DNA of 64,000 bases from WHSW01 sp963767475 (GCA_963767475.1 CAVYEI010000002.1:248001-312000); one strand, 5' to 3'. Counted from the first letter of the stretch, positions 7,120 to 16,723 are shown. Made by a program: numbers and translations. Notes: generated by a model from the letters alone, not told the origin.

Positions 7120-9216
7120 CTAGCGGCTGAGCGCGGGCTCGAGCTTCGGCTGCAGCTGGGTGTAGAAGAGGCTGAGCGGGAACTCGTCGTCGCGGACCAG
7201 GTCGACCAGTTGCTTCGGCTCCTCGACCTCGGGCAGGTCGCGGTTGGCCTTCGCCCAGACCGAGTTCCCGGCCGGCTCGACGTATTCGGCGACGAGATCG
7301 TGGGCGGCGGTCCACTGGCCGAGCTTCGAGCGGTCGATGCCGGAGTGGTAGAGGTCCTGGACGCGGTCGCGAAGGCGCCCGACGCCCTCGGCGAGCCGGC
7401 CCCACTCGAGCGTCAGCCGGTTGTCGGTCCAGTGCAGGTAGCCCTCGCGGTGCAGGAAGGCGAACAGGAGCTGGCCGCCGAGGCCGTCGTAGTTGCGCAC
7501 CCGCGAGCCGGTGACCGGGAAGCGGAAGAGGCGGTCGAAGAGGATCGCGTACTGGGCGTGGCGGGCGAAGGCGAAGCCCTCGCGCTCGAGCTCGACCGCG
7601 GCGGCGAAGGCGGTCAGGTCGCAGCGCAGCTCCTCCAGCGAGTACATCCAATAGGGGCTGCGCTGGCGGATCATGAACGGGTCGAAGGGCAGGTCGCCGC
7701 GCATGTGGGTGCGGTCGTGGACCAGGTCCCAGAGCATGTAGGCCGACTGGGAGAGCTCGCGCGAGGCGAGCAGGCAAGCGGCGTCGGGGGGCAGGTTGAG
7801 ACGCAGGATCTCGGCAGCCGCGCCGCAGACGCGGCGGAAGCGCTCGGCCTCGCGGTCGCAGAAGATGGCGCCGAAGTGGTACTCGGAGGGGCGCTCGGCG
7901 GTGGAGAAGGTCTCGGGGAAGAGCACCGCGCACTCGGAGTCGTAGCCGGAGGTGTAGTCGACGAAGGTGACGGGGAGGAACTTGGCGTTGTCGAAGCGCT
8001 CGCCCTCGAGCTCGGCGATCCACTCCGGCCAGGGGACGCGGATGATGAGCGCCTCGAAGCAGGTGTCGGTGGAGGCGTTCTGCTTGTACATCGGAAAGAC
8101 GGCGAGGTGCTCGATCCCGTCGCGGCGGTCGCGCTCGGGGCGGAAGGCCTCGGTCGAACGGTCGAAAGCGGGCTTCGGATAGCCGGCCTCCGCCCAGGCG
8201 AGCGTGTCGGCGGAGACCGCGTCGATGTAGTCGTGCTGGTGGGGGAAGCGGGGCTTGAGCGCCTGCACCGACTCGGCGATCGCCGCGGCCAGGTTGCGGG
8301 CCTTGTCCGCGTCGTGCTCGGAGGTGTCGATCGAGCCGTCCGCTGACTGGGCCAGGCGAAGCTCCTCGACCGCGGCCTTGAGGCGGATCCAGGCGGGGTC
8401 GTCGGTGACTGCGGAGGCGCCGGTGGCGCCGTCGGCGGCGAAGGCGGGCTGCGCCGCCCAGTAGACGAGGTTGAGCCAGAGAGCTTCGTGGTCGAGGTCG
8501 GCGATGCAATCGTCGCCGAACAGATCGGAGTCGGCGGTGACGACGACGCGGCCCTCGCCGTGGGGCACGACCATCGCCAGGGGAGCGTTGGGCAGCGAGG
8601 CGGTCGGCTGGGTGCGGGCGATCACCCGGGCGCCGTTTTGGCTGCTGAGCACGCCGGCGCGGTAGAAGCAGGCGGCCTCGACGCCGGCGAGCGGGTCGGA
8701 GCCGGGCGGCGGCTCGCCGGCGAGGCTGTCGCCGAGCGAGGCGAGCACCCAGGAGGGGGCGTCGCCATGGTGGTGCTCGTAGTCCTGGACCGTGGCGGAC
8801 TCGATCTGGACGCCGAACCGGGCGACGAGCTCGTTGAGGTTGGAGCCGTACTTGTCCTGCTCGGTCTCGCCGAGCACGACGAGGCCGCCGCCGGCGCGGA
8901 CGAAGGCGTCGATCGCCTCGATCTCGGTCGGGTCGAGCAGCGGCGAGCCGCCGTCGACGGTCGCCTCCCATTTCGGGTCGGACGGATGGGCGATGACCAG
9001 CACGGAGGCGCCGGCGAGGACGTCGGCGGTGAGCGCGCCGGAGGTATGGGCCTCGACCTCGAACTCGCGTTCGGCGAGCGCCTCGGCGGCGCGCGCGAGC
9101 GAGGCGTCGCCGGGGTGGGCGGGCTGGATCGAGCCGGCAATTTCGGGGCGGATCGTCCACGCCTCGGAGTGCGACTCGTCGAAGAGCACGCGGACGCTGG
9201 CGACGGGAGTCTTCAT
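7120..9216 (-). CDS. DUF6421-like protein with N-terminal GATase1-like domain
   Basis: 698 residues from the ATG at 9216. The first ~240 residues look like a class-I glutamine-amidotransferase-like/DUF4350 fold: VRVLFDESHSEAW, VLVIAHPSDPKW, FVRAGGGLVVLGETEQ, GRVVVTADSDLFGDD. The remainder resembles the actinobacterial DUF6421 family, including LWDLVHDRTHMRGDLPFDPF and SPYWMYSLEELRCDLTAF, whose His and Glu residues could bind a metal. Function is unknown. It is divergent from an Lrp/AsnC regulator, a likely controller. TACCCT 8 nt before the ATG implies a leaderless start. The family name is from memory of the motif pattern. Confidence 0.65.
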   Translation of the reverse strand: MKTPVASVRVLFDESHSEAWTIRPEIAGSIQPAHPGDASLARAAEALAEREFEVEAHTSGALTADVLAGASVLVIAHPSDPKWEATVDGGSPLLDPTEIEAIDAFVRAGGGLVVLGETEQDKYGSNLNELVARFGVQIESATVQDYEHHHGDAPSWVLASLGDSLAGEPPPGSDPLAGVEAACFYRAGVLSSQNGARVIARTQPTASLPNAPLAMVVPHGEGRVVVTADSDLFGDDCIADLDHEALWLNLVYWAAQPAFAADGATGASAVTDDPAWIRLKAAVEELRLAQSADGSIDTSEHDADKARNLAAAIAESVQALKPRFPHQHDYIDAVSADTLAWAEAGYPKPAFDRSTEAFRPERDRRDGIEHLAVFPMYKQNASTDTCFEALIIRVPWPEWIAELEGERFDNAKFLPVTFVDYTSGYDSECAVLFPETFSTAERPSEYHFGAIFCDREAERFRRVCGAAAEILRLNLPPDAACLLASRELSQSAYMLWDLVHDRTHMRGDLPFDPFMIRQRSPYWMYSLEELRCDLTAFAAAVELEREGFAFARHAQYAILFDRLFRFPVTGSRVRNYDGLGGQLLFAFLHREGYLHWTDNRLTLEWGRLAEGVGRLRDRVQDLYHSGIDRSKLGQWTAAHDLVAEYVEPAGNSVWAKANRDLPEVEEPKQLVDLVRDDEFPLSLFYTQLQPKLEPALSR

Positions 9217-9224
9217 CACGATCG

Positions 9225-9230
9225 AGGGTA
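9225..9230 (-). promoter_or_regulatory. -10 element (TACCCT) of the DUF6421-like gene
   Basis: TACCCT on the minus strand is 8 nt before the ATG at 9216, or 5 nt before an in-frame GTG at 9219. Confidence 0.4.
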
Positions 9231-9279
9231 GTCGCTGCGGTTGGGCGCGTCAATGTTGATTTTCGCGCGCCGCTGCGCA

Positions 9280-9317
9280 AGAATCCTGCGTATGGACGCT
9301 ACTGACCGCAGGATTCT
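9280..9317. promoter_or_regulatory. Inverted repeat around the Lrp start codon
   Basis: AGAATCCTGCG (9280-9290) and CGCAGGATTCT (9307-9317) are perfect 11-bp inverted arms separated by 16 bp containing the ATG at 9292. It could be an autoregulatory operator or an mRNA hairpin presenting the start codon in its loop. Confidence 0.5.
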
Positions 9318-9729
9318 GTCGCTATTGATGGAGGACGGACGGCGAACCTACGACGACATCGCCGGCCGGGTGAAGCTGACGGCGCCGTCGGTGAAGCGGC
9401 GCGTCGACCGGCTGCGGGCCTCCGGTGCGCTCCAGGGATACACGGCGCTCGTCGACCATTCGGCGCTCGGCTGGAACACCGAGGCGCTGGTCGAGCTCTT
9501 CTATCGGCCGGGGACGACGCTGCCGGAGGTGGCGAAGACGCTGCGCGAGCATCCCGAGGTGGCCGAGGCCTGGAGCGTCACCGGCGAGGCCGATGCGATC
9601 GCCCGGGTGCGCACGGAGGACAACGCCGACCTCGAGCGGCTGATCGTCGATTTGCAGCGAAACGGGCTGGTCGAGCGCACGCGATCGCAGGTGGTGCTCT
9701 CACGGCTGGTGCATCACGGCAGCGAGTAG
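9292..9729 (+). CDS. Lrp/AsnC family transcriptional regulator
   Basis: 145 residues from MDATDRRILSLLMEDGRR. The helix-turn-helix occupies about 1-60, with TYDDIAGRVKLTAPSVKRRVDRL as the recognition part. The C-terminal RAM/AsnC ligand domain contains EAWSVTGEADAIARVR and LVERTRSQVVLSRLV. Such proteins sense amino acids or related metabolites and often control the divergent neighbour, here the DUF6421-like gene. An upstream in-frame start at 9241 would add a non-homologous leader, so the ATG at 9292 is preferred. No Shine-Dalgarno is obvious. Confidence 0.9.
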   Translation: MDATDRRILSLLMEDGRRTYDDIAGRVKLTAPSVKRRVDRLRASGALQGYTALVDHSALGWNTEALVELFYRPGTTLPEVAKTLREHPEVAEAWSVTGEADAIARVRTEDNADLERLIVDLQRNGLVERTRSQVVLSRLVHHGSE

Positions 9730-9742
9730 GGCTCGGTTGCGA

Positions 9743-9969
9743 TCAGCCTGACGCCGGTCTGGCCCAGCCGGGTAGCTCGAACTGCTCGACGATCAGGCGA
9801 CCGGGGCCATCGGCTCGGACGCGTACCTTGCTTCCGTTCTGAAGCCCAGCTTCGAAGAACGCCTTCTGCGGAATCGTCATGCGGCGTTTCTGGTTGATGA
9901 CCGCCTGACCGCTTTGACCCAGCTTGCGCTCGTAATTGCTCGGCGTGATCGGATCTTTCGTGGCGACGA
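9743..9969 (-). CDS. SpoVT-AbrB (MazE-like) domain, continuing an open frame through tRNA-Tyr
   Basis: The segment downstream of tRNA-Tyr encodes QAVINQKRRMTIPQKAFFEAG then SKVRVRADGPGRLIV, the swapped-hairpin AbrB/SpoVT DNA-binding fold typical of MazE/VapB-type antitoxins. No in-frame ATG or GTG lies between the tRNA and the domain. The nearest in-frame options are a TTG inside the tRNA and a CTG just before the domain; the internal ATG would remove its first strand. The frame is otherwise continuous with the upstream nuclease. It may be an antitoxin-like regulator whose start was lost, or a true composite protein. No toxin gene is adjacent unless the nuclease fills that role. Confidence 0.55.
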
Positions 9970-10052
9970 TGGGGGAGGCAGGATTCGAACCTGCGAAGGA
10001 CTGAGCCAATGCGTTTACAGCGCATCCCGTTTGACCGCTTCGGTACTCCCCC
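9970..10052 (-). tRNA. tRNA-Tyr(GTA), type II
   Basis: Acceptor GGGGGAG pairs with CTCCCCC and is followed by discriminator A. The anticodon loop CTGTAAA lies between ATGCG and CGCAT, giving GTA. A long variable arm (about TGGCTCAGTCCTTCGC) is as expected for tRNA-Tyr, and the T-loop reads GGTTCGAATCC. CCA is not encoded. It lies inside an open frame on the same strand that joins a nuclease domain to an AbrB domain. Confidence 0.94.
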
Positions 10053-10495
10053 GGTCGAGGCGCTGATTCTAGAAAGCCCGGGGCATCCTGCGAATCCAGC
10101 GGCCTCCCTGGGTCGATTTCGAACTCGGCGTACTTCGGCCCGCCGAGGTCCAGACTCGTCCCGCCATCCACCGCCGGGGACGGAATGAACCAGCGCCTGC
10201 CATCCCCGACGTGGACGAACAGAAAGTCACACCGAGACGGCTCGAACCGCTTCACGACTCCACTCCAGCTCTGGTTTCCGCCCCGCGTCGCGACCTGGAC
10301 GCACCAGCGACCGTGCGATTGGTGTCCCGTCGTCTTCACCTCAACCCGAAGCGCGCGACCGTTGATCTCGGCGATCAGATCGACGTCCGGGCTGTGTCCG
10401 ACCGGGACGAAGATGCGGGCGCCGCTCTCGGCGAGCCACTGCATGGCGGAGAGCTCGCCGATGTCTCCCTGCTCTCTTGGCTTGAGCTTGCCCAT
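10053..10495 (-). CDS. PD-(D/E)XK nuclease-like protein (PDDEXK_5 / intron-endonuclease type)
   Basis: From the ATG at 10495 (MGKLKPREQGDIGELSAM) the protein has an E...D...ExK core: GELSAMQWL, GHSPDVDLIAE, and LRVEVKTTG. It then has DFLFVHVGDGRRWFIP. This layout matches small PD-(D/E)XK proteins annotated as group I intron endonuclease-like; the substrate is unknown. The frame has no stop before tRNA-Tyr and continues to 9743. A single-base shift near 10070 would give TAG right after APGF, so an indel may have removed the natural stop. The first in-frame start of the longer frame (10564) adds an unconvincing leader. Confidence 0.6.
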
Positions 10496-10598
10496 GCCAT
10501 CGACGATAGGATCGCGGACGGCGGAAACTGGCTCAACAAAGCCATTCTGAGCGCGATTTGGCACTTCCGGCGGTGGGTTGGCACACCCTTGACTCGGT

Positions 10599-10604
10599 TA
10601 GGCT
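10599..10604 (+). promoter_or_regulatory. -10 element (TAGGCT) of the small membrane protein at 10612
   Basis: TAGGCT ends 7 nt before the ATG at 10612. A possible -35, TTGGCA, is at 10578-10583 with a 15-bp spacer. Confidence 0.45.
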
Positions 10605-10611
10605 GCGAGAC

Positions 10612-10917
10612 ATGGACGACGCCCCGCAGCCCGTGGCCTCCCCCGACCCCGTGCGCGCCAGCGTCGGGCGGGTGGTTGCCGCGCTCTACCTCTCCGCGGC
10701 GATCACCGCCGTGGTCGGGATCGTGCTCGGGTTCGTGATCGACCCGATCCTGTTCGCGGTCATCGGCTTCGCGATCGTCGACGTCGTCATCGCCGCGATG
10801 TTCTCCTCCGGCCGCATCGGCCCGCTCGCCGCCCGCCGCAAGGCGGTCGCCTCCGGCGACGCCGGGGCGATCGCCGAGGCCGATCCGAGCTTCAACCCCT
10901 ACGCGCGCGAGGACTGA
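10612..10917 (+). CDS. Small two-TM membrane protein
   Basis: 101 residues. Two adjacent hydrophobic helices (about 21-43 and 45-63) are joined by a short DPILF turn and followed by a basic segment (AARRKAVASGDA). The C-terminus ends SFNPYARED, a pattern seen in small uncharacterised actinobacterial membrane proteins. No functional assignment is possible. Starts upstream at 10558 in the same frame are disfavoured because a TAGGCT box sits 7 nt before this ATG. A strong bidirectional hairpin follows. Confidence 0.7.
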   Translation: MDDAPQPVASPDPVRASVGRVVAALYLSAAITAVVGIVLGFVIDPILFAVIGFAIVDVVIAAMFSSGRIGPLAARRKAVASGDAGAIAEADPSFNPYARED

Positions 10918-10923
10918 ACGCGA

Positions 10924-10948
10924 AACGGCGCCCGACCGGGGCGCCGTT
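10924..10948. terminator. Bidirectional hairpin terminator between convergent genes
   Basis: Perfect 10-bp arms AACGGCGCCC (10924-10933) and GGGCGCCGTT (10939-10948) with a 5-nt loop lie between the stops of the small membrane protein and CsbD. No long U-tract follows, as is common in GC-rich actinobacteria. Confidence 0.65.
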
Positions 10949-10973
10949 CGGCAGTCGTGAGCGGAAGCTCAGG

Positions 10974-11147
10974 TCACTTGTCGCGGCTGACCGTGTCCTT
11001 GACCTTGTCGGCCGCGTCGCCGACCTTGTCCTTGACCGTGCCGGCGGCCTGATCGATCTTGCCCTCTCGCTTCAGGCTCTCGTCATCCGTGAGGTCACCG
11101 GCGGCTTCCTTGACCCGGCCCTTCGCATCGTCGTAATTCTCAGGCAT
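10974..11147 (-). CDS. CsbD family stress-response protein
   Basis: 57 residues from MPENYDDAKGRVKEAAGDLT, ending in DKVKDTVSRDK. The repeated K/E/A-rich amphipathic segments (GRVKEAAGDLTDD, GKIDQAAGTVKDK, GDAADKVKD) are diagnostic of the CsbD family of small soluble proteins induced by general stress. Biochemical role is unknown. The Shine-Dalgarno AGGAAGG lies just upstream of the ATG, which decides this start over one at 11252. A possible stress-sigma promoter is present upstream. Confidence 0.82.
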   Translation of the reverse strand: MPENYDDAKGRVKEAAGDLTDDESLKREGKIDQAAGTVKDKVGDAADKVKDTVSRDK

Positions 11148-11177
11148 GCCAGCCTTCCTCTCGTTGTCTTTGTTCAG

Positions 11178-11201
11178 CGACCCATGCGGGTTCGTAATAA
11201 C
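11178..11201 (-). promoter_or_regulatory. Possible SigB-like promoter of csbD
   Basis: On the minus strand GTTA (11198-11201), a 14-nt spacer and GGGTCG (11178-11183) partly match the general-stress promoter GTTT-N14-16-GGGTAT. This is weak but fits CsbD regulation. Confidence 0.3.
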
Positions 11202-11290
11202 CCCCTGCCCGCCCTCGGGGTTCCGAAACTCCATCGCCATCTGAGTGCTCATCTACTGTGAGCCCGCCGTCGGGGGCGGCTCGAACACCG

Positions 11291-12947
11291 ATGCGAACAC
11301 CGATCAACAGGCTTTCCAAGCGCCGCGTGCAGGCACGTTTCGCGACCGTCGCGGGCATCTGCCTGGCCGCGCGTCGCCTTCACAGCCGCGGGTCCCGCGG
11401 CCAGCTCGGGCGCCCCCGCCACGCCCAAGCGCCCGAACGTGATCGTCGTGCTCACCGACGACCAGAGCGTGGCCGAGCTCTCCGAGCGAACGATGCCGGA
11501 AACCGTCGAGGCGCTCGGCGACGCCGGCACGACGTTCACCAACAGCGTCGTCTCCAGCCCTCTCTGCTGCCCCTCGCGGGCCGGCTTTCTCACCGGCCAA
11601 TACCCGCACAACTCGGGCGTGATCGACAACGAGCCCGGCTACGCCGCCCTGATCGACAAGAGCTCGATCATCTACTCCTGGCTGCAGGACGCCGGCTACC
11701 GCACCGGCCACGCCGGCCGCTTCCTGCTCAACTACGACCAACCCGCCCCGCTCGGCCAGGTCTACGACACCGACGCCGGCTTTGCCGCCCCGGCCGGAGT
11801 CGAGGACTGGTACGGCTACGTCGGCTCCCAGACCCAGTACCTCGGCGCCACCTTCTCCGACAACGGCACTCCGGTCGTCGCCGGGACCGGCAAGCCCGGC
11901 TACTCGACCCGGATGATCAACCGCGCGGCGGTCGACTTCGTCCGCGGCGCGGAGGCCGATCCGCGCCCGTTCTTCCTCATGGTCGCCCAGCTCGCCCCGC
12001 ACTCGAGCAACCTCACCGCGCCGCGGTCCTGCGGCACCGGCGGACTGCCGATCCCCGAGAGCGAGGCCGCCTTTCGCCCGTTCCGAAACGAGCCCCTGCC
12101 GAAACCGCCGAACTTCGACGAGCAGAAGATCGGCGACAAGCCCGATTGGGTCTCCACCCGTCCCCCGCTCGGCCACACCCGCCGCCACAACCTCAAACTC
12201 GCCCACCGCTGCGCGCTCGCCACCCTCTCGACCGTCGACCGCGGCGTCGGCGAGCTCGTCGAGCAGCTCGAGCGCGAGGGCGAGCTCGACGACACGGCGA
12301 TCTTCTTCACCTCCGACAACGGCTACTTCTTCGGCGAGCACCGGATCTTCCTCAACAAGGTCTTCCCCTACGAGGAGGCGCTCCGGGTGCCGCTGCTGGC
12401 GCGCGTTCCGCCCGCCCTGCTGGGACCGAAGGCCCAGCGCCACGGCCAGCCGGCGACCGTCTCGGCACCGGTCAACAACGTCGACCTGACGGCGACCATC
12501 CTCGACCTCGCCGGGGTCGCGCCCTGCACCGCGGCGGGCGACTGCCGCACCCTCGACGGCCGCTCCATGCGCCCGCTGCTGAACGGCAAGCGTCCCGGCT
12601 GGTCACGCGGGCGAGCACTGCTGTACCAGCTCGGCGGCAACCGCACCTGCGGCGTGATCCCGACCGCGCGCGGGCTGAACAACTTCTACGACGCGGTGCG
12701 GACCAAGCGCTACAGCTACATCGAGCTCGACCGCGTGAACAAGGAGACCGGCCTTTGCGACCGGCCCGAATACGAGCTCTACGACCTGAAGAAGGACCCG
12801 TACCAACTCCGAAACCAGGCCGTCAACCCGGCCCTGGCGACCCCGTCGCCGCTGCAAGCCGGGCTCGCCGCCCGCCTCGACGTCCTCCGCGGCTGCTCCG
12901 GCATCGCCGAGCGCGACCCGCCGACCGACCGCCCCTACTGCGAATGA
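11291..12947 (+). CDS. Secreted sulfatase (formylglycine type), frameshift at about 11372
   Basis: The catalytic frame reads NVIVVLTDDQSVAEL, then SPLCCPSRAGFLTGQYPHNSG, with CxPSR as the formylglycine maturation site. FTSDNGYFFGEHR and the C-terminal YELYDLKKDPYQLRN are typical arylsulfatase/choline-sulfatase motifs. It would hydrolyse sulfate esters outside the membrane. The matching signal peptide (MRTPINRLSKRRVQARFATV...) is in another frame from the ATG at 11291; dropping one C (11372) joins it smoothly as CLAAVAFTAAGPAA. Without that correction only an N-terminally truncated form from GTG 11439 exists. No formylglycine-generating enzyme lies in the window. Confidence 0.8.
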
Positions 12948-12997
12948 ACAACTCGCGCCACGTCCTCGGCTTCGCCTCCGGGCGTGCGCGTCTGGGT

Positions 12998-14167
<1,170 letters not shown>

Positions 14168-14225
14168 ATCGCCCGTCCTCTCCTCTTTCGGGCCGCGGGA
14201 TTATATGGCCGGTGGAGGATCGCCG

Positions 14226-14246
14226 TATCCGTAGTCTGTACGGATA
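14226..14246. promoter_or_regulatory. Operator-like palindrome over the folE2 promoter and start
   Basis: TATCCGTA and TACGGATA form a perfect 8-bp inverted repeat with a 5-nt centre. The -10-like TAGTCT (14232-14237) lies inside, 8 nt before the ATG at 14246. A repressor bound here would block a leaderless folE2 transcript. It does not match the actinobacterial Zur consensus as I know it. Confidence 0.5.
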
Positions 14247-15280
14247 TGGCAACCATCCACACACACACCACGCCTGACGTGCAAGCCGGCCGGCCCGCGA
14301 CCGAGGTCAGCCTGACCAGGGTCGGCGTGCTTGGGGTGGAGAAGGTGATCCGCGTCTGCGGCGGCGACGACGCCCCCAGCAGCGGAAACGGCGACCGCAG
14401 GGCCGGCGACTTCTACTTCGCCGAGCTCGAGTGCTTCGTCGACCTCAACCCGCAGCAGGCGGGTGTGCACATGTCGCGCTTCGAGGAGGTCGTCAACGAA
14501 GCGATCGACGAGGTCGTGCTCGGTGAGTCGCTGCGCGCCGAGGGCCTGGCCGGCCACATCGCCGAGCGCATCCGCGAGCGCCAGCAGGGGCTGCGGGCCG
14601 AGGTCCGGATCGCCGCTCGCTATCCCGAGACCGTCCCCACCCCCGCATCCGGCCTCGACACGCAGGAGATCTACACCCTGTTCGGCACCGCCGTGTCATC
14701 GGAGCGCGGCACCCGCACGCTCACCGGGGTCGAGGCCCAGGGGATGACCGCCTGCCCCTGCGCCCAGGGACTGCTCGCCGCCAACGCTCGCGAGCGCCTC
14801 GCCGCCGACGGCTTCACCGACGACGAGATCGAGCGCGTCTTCGCCTCGGTCCCGGTCGCCACCCACAATCAGCGCGGGATCGGCTCGCTTCACATCGGCC
14901 GCCCCGAGGGCGCCGACGCGCCGATCGACGCGCGCGACCTGCTGCACATCGTCGAATCCTCGATGAGCTCGGAGATCTACGAGCTGATGAAGCGCTCCGA
15001 CGAGGCGTTCGTGGTCGAGAAGGCGCACCGCAACCCCCGCTTCGTCGAGGACGTCGTCCGCGAGATGATCCGCCGCGTCGCCGAGGCTTACCCCGACTTG
15101 CGCGAGGGGGGCTTCGTCCTCGCCCGCCAGGAGAACCTGGAGACGATCCACCGCCACTCGGTCGTCGCCGAGCGCTCCGGCCAGCTCGCCGAGATCCTCA
15201 CCGAGCTCGAGACCGGCGAGCACTCGCGCCACCACACGACCAAGCGCGAGTGGCTCGAGGCTCCCAGCTCCGCCGCCTGA
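14246..15280 (+). CDS. folE2: GTP cyclohydrolase type IB (FolE2/MptA family)
   Basis: 344 residues, somewhat longer than most bacterial FolE2. Key features are ECFVDLNPQQAGVHMSRFEE (near 62-81), GMTACPCAQ (166-174, metal or catalytic Cys170/Cys172) and ATHNQRGIGSLHI. These belong to the COG1469 tunnelling fold. The GMTACPCAQ form and the length resemble archaeal MptA more than typical FolE2. It would open GTP to start folate or another pterin pathway and is classically the zinc-sparing alternative to FolE1. It stands alone, divergent from rpoD, with a palindrome over its start. Confidence 0.85.
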   Translation: MATIHTHTTPDVQAGRPATEVSLTRVGVLGVEKVIRVCGGDDAPSSGNGDRRAGDFYFAELECFVDLNPQQAGVHMSRFEEVVNEAIDEVVLGESLRAEGLAGHIAERIRERQQGLRAEVRIAARYPETVPTPASGLDTQEIYTLFGTAVSSERGTRTLTGVEAQGMTACPCAQGLLAANARERLAADGFTDDEIERVFASVPVATHNQRGIGSLHIGRPEGADAPIDARDLLHIVESSMSSEIYELMKRSDEAFVVEKAHRNPRFVEDVVREMIRRVAEAYPDLREGGFVLARQENLETIHRHSVVAERSGQLAEILTELETGEHSRHHTTKREWLEAPSSAA

Positions 15281-15298
15281 TTGCCGTCCGCGGCCGGC

Positions 15299-16714
15299 TC
15301 AGCGCCGCCGCTTCTTCTTCTTCTTGACCTTCCAGCTGTAGGCAGCCGGGGTCGCGTCGGCGTTGCCGGCGGCGTCGGTCGCCACCACCTCGAGCCCGTG
15401 CTTGCCCTTCTTCACCTTCACCGTATGCGGCGAGCTGCACGGCGCGAACGGCTTTCCGTCGAGGCTGCAGGCAAAGGTCGAACCGGGCTCGGTCGAGATG
15501 AACTCGAACTTCGCCTTCACCTTCTTCTTCTTCTTCGTCTTCACCTTCTTCTTCGGCGCCTTGGTGATCGTCGTCTCCGGCGCCGTCGTGTCAGGGGCGA
15601 CGGGCGTGTTGAGGACGTTGGCGTTGTCTGTGAGCACGAGCGAGCCGTTGCGCCCGCCGGCCGCGGCCGCGGTGGCGCTCGCGGCCCCGACCGAGATCCA
15701 CTCCTCGGTCGCCAGGGCTCCCGGCCCCGTGTCGGTGTAGAAGGTCGTGCCGTCGGTGGAGTTGGCGAGCACGCCCGCGGAGCCGACGGTTACCACCGTG
15801 CCGCCGGCAACGTCAATGTCGTACATGGTCGGAAAGGCCGTAACGGGTCCGCCGAGGACCAAGGCCTGCGACGTGATCCAGCCGTTGTCGGTCCGACGCA
15901 GGTACGCCTCCCCGCCCGCCGCATTGGGGGCGACGGCCCATTGGCTGTTCGGATTGCTGGGATCGCGCACGGCGCGTCGCAGCCCCGTGTCGCCCGCGGG
16001 CGCGGGAAGCAGGGTGCCAGGGGTCGCCAGGTCCGTCCCGCTGAAGAAGACGTCGCCGAGGAGCCTGCCGAACAGATAGAGGCTGCCGCTGGCGCCGATC
16101 GGGACGACGTCGTCGATCTGCCCGGGGACCCTGCAGCTGGTCCCGTTGTCGTTGGTGTATAGCCAGCCGAGGGAAGTCGAGCCGACGTTGGCGGCGGTGG
16201 CCCCGTTGACCGTGCGGAAGATCTGCGTCACGCCGGCGGTGATCCAGGCGCGCGCGTCGCCCGCGAAGTTGATGCTGCGCACCTCGCCAAGCGCCTCATC
16301 GGCTGCATTGCAATTGCCGTCCGACGTGCGCCCGCCGACGATCCCGGTCACCGCCGCCCAGGTATCTCCGGCGTTGGCGCTGCGGTACAAGGCACCGTTG
16401 GCGCCGACCGCGAAGCCGACCTGGCCGCTGCCGCCCTGGAATTCGATGTCGTTGAACACCAGACCATCGAGGCTGAACTCCTGCTGGAAGACACCGCCGA
16501 CGCGCCGGAAGATCTTGCCGTTGGCGGTCGTGAACCAGAACCGATCCGGGCCCTGGTACTCGATCGCGGTGATGTCCTCGGTGGTGTTCGAGCTCACGGG
16601 GGTCCAGGTGGCGCCGGAGGCGCTCGTGGGCAGGACCAGCGCCACGATGACCGCGGCGAGCGCGATGCCCAGCCCGGCCTTCCCCCGGCCCCTCAATCGC
16701 CCCTGCCCGATCAC
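15299..16714 (-). CDS. Secreted YCF48-like beta-propeller protein with C-terminal Ig-like module
   Basis: 471 residues from a GTG at 16714. A signal peptide (AAVIVALVLPTSASGA) is followed by propeller-type repeats such as ITAIEYQGPDRFWFTTANGKIFR, VGFAVGANGALYRSANAGDTWAA and ARAWITAGVTQIFRTVNG, like BNR/YCF48 blades. From about 375 there is a Lys-rich linker, then FACSLDGKPFAPCSSP and GLEVVATDAAGNADATPAAYSW, ending KVKKKKKRRR. The same tail and module occur in three other secreted proteins of this window. No enzymatic role is visible; a surface-bound binding protein is plausible. TAGGTT lies 9 nt before the GTG. Confidence 0.72.
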   Translation of the reverse strand: MIGQGRLRGRGKAGLGIALAAVIVALVLPTSASGATWTPVSSNTTEDITAIEYQGPDRFWFTTANGKIFRRVGGVFQQEFSLDGLVFNDIEFQGGSGQVGFAVGANGALYRSANAGDTWAAVTGIVGGRTSDGNCNAADEALGEVRSINFAGDARAWITAGVTQIFRTVNGATAANVGSTSLGWLYTNDNGTSCRVPGQIDDVVPIGASGSLYLFGRLLGDVFFSGTDLATPGTLLPAPAGDTGLRRAVRDPSNPNSQWAVAPNAAGGEAYLRRTDNGWITSQALVLGGPVTAFPTMYDIDVAGGTVVTVGSAGVLANSTDGTTFYTDTGPGALATEEWISVGAASATAAAAGGRNGSLVLTDNANVLNTPVAPDTTAPETTITKAPKKKVKTKKKKKVKAKFEFISTEPGSTFACSLDGKPFAPCSSPHTVKVKKGKHGLEVVATDAAGNADATPAAYSWKVKKKKKRRR

Positions 16715-16723
16715 CGAGCTCGC

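Noticed and set aside
9970..10052. Integrated element with attachment site at tRNA-Tyr
   Set aside because: No integrase, no direct repeat of the tRNA 3' end, and no composition change were visible; only the nuclease and AbrB parts hint at mobility.
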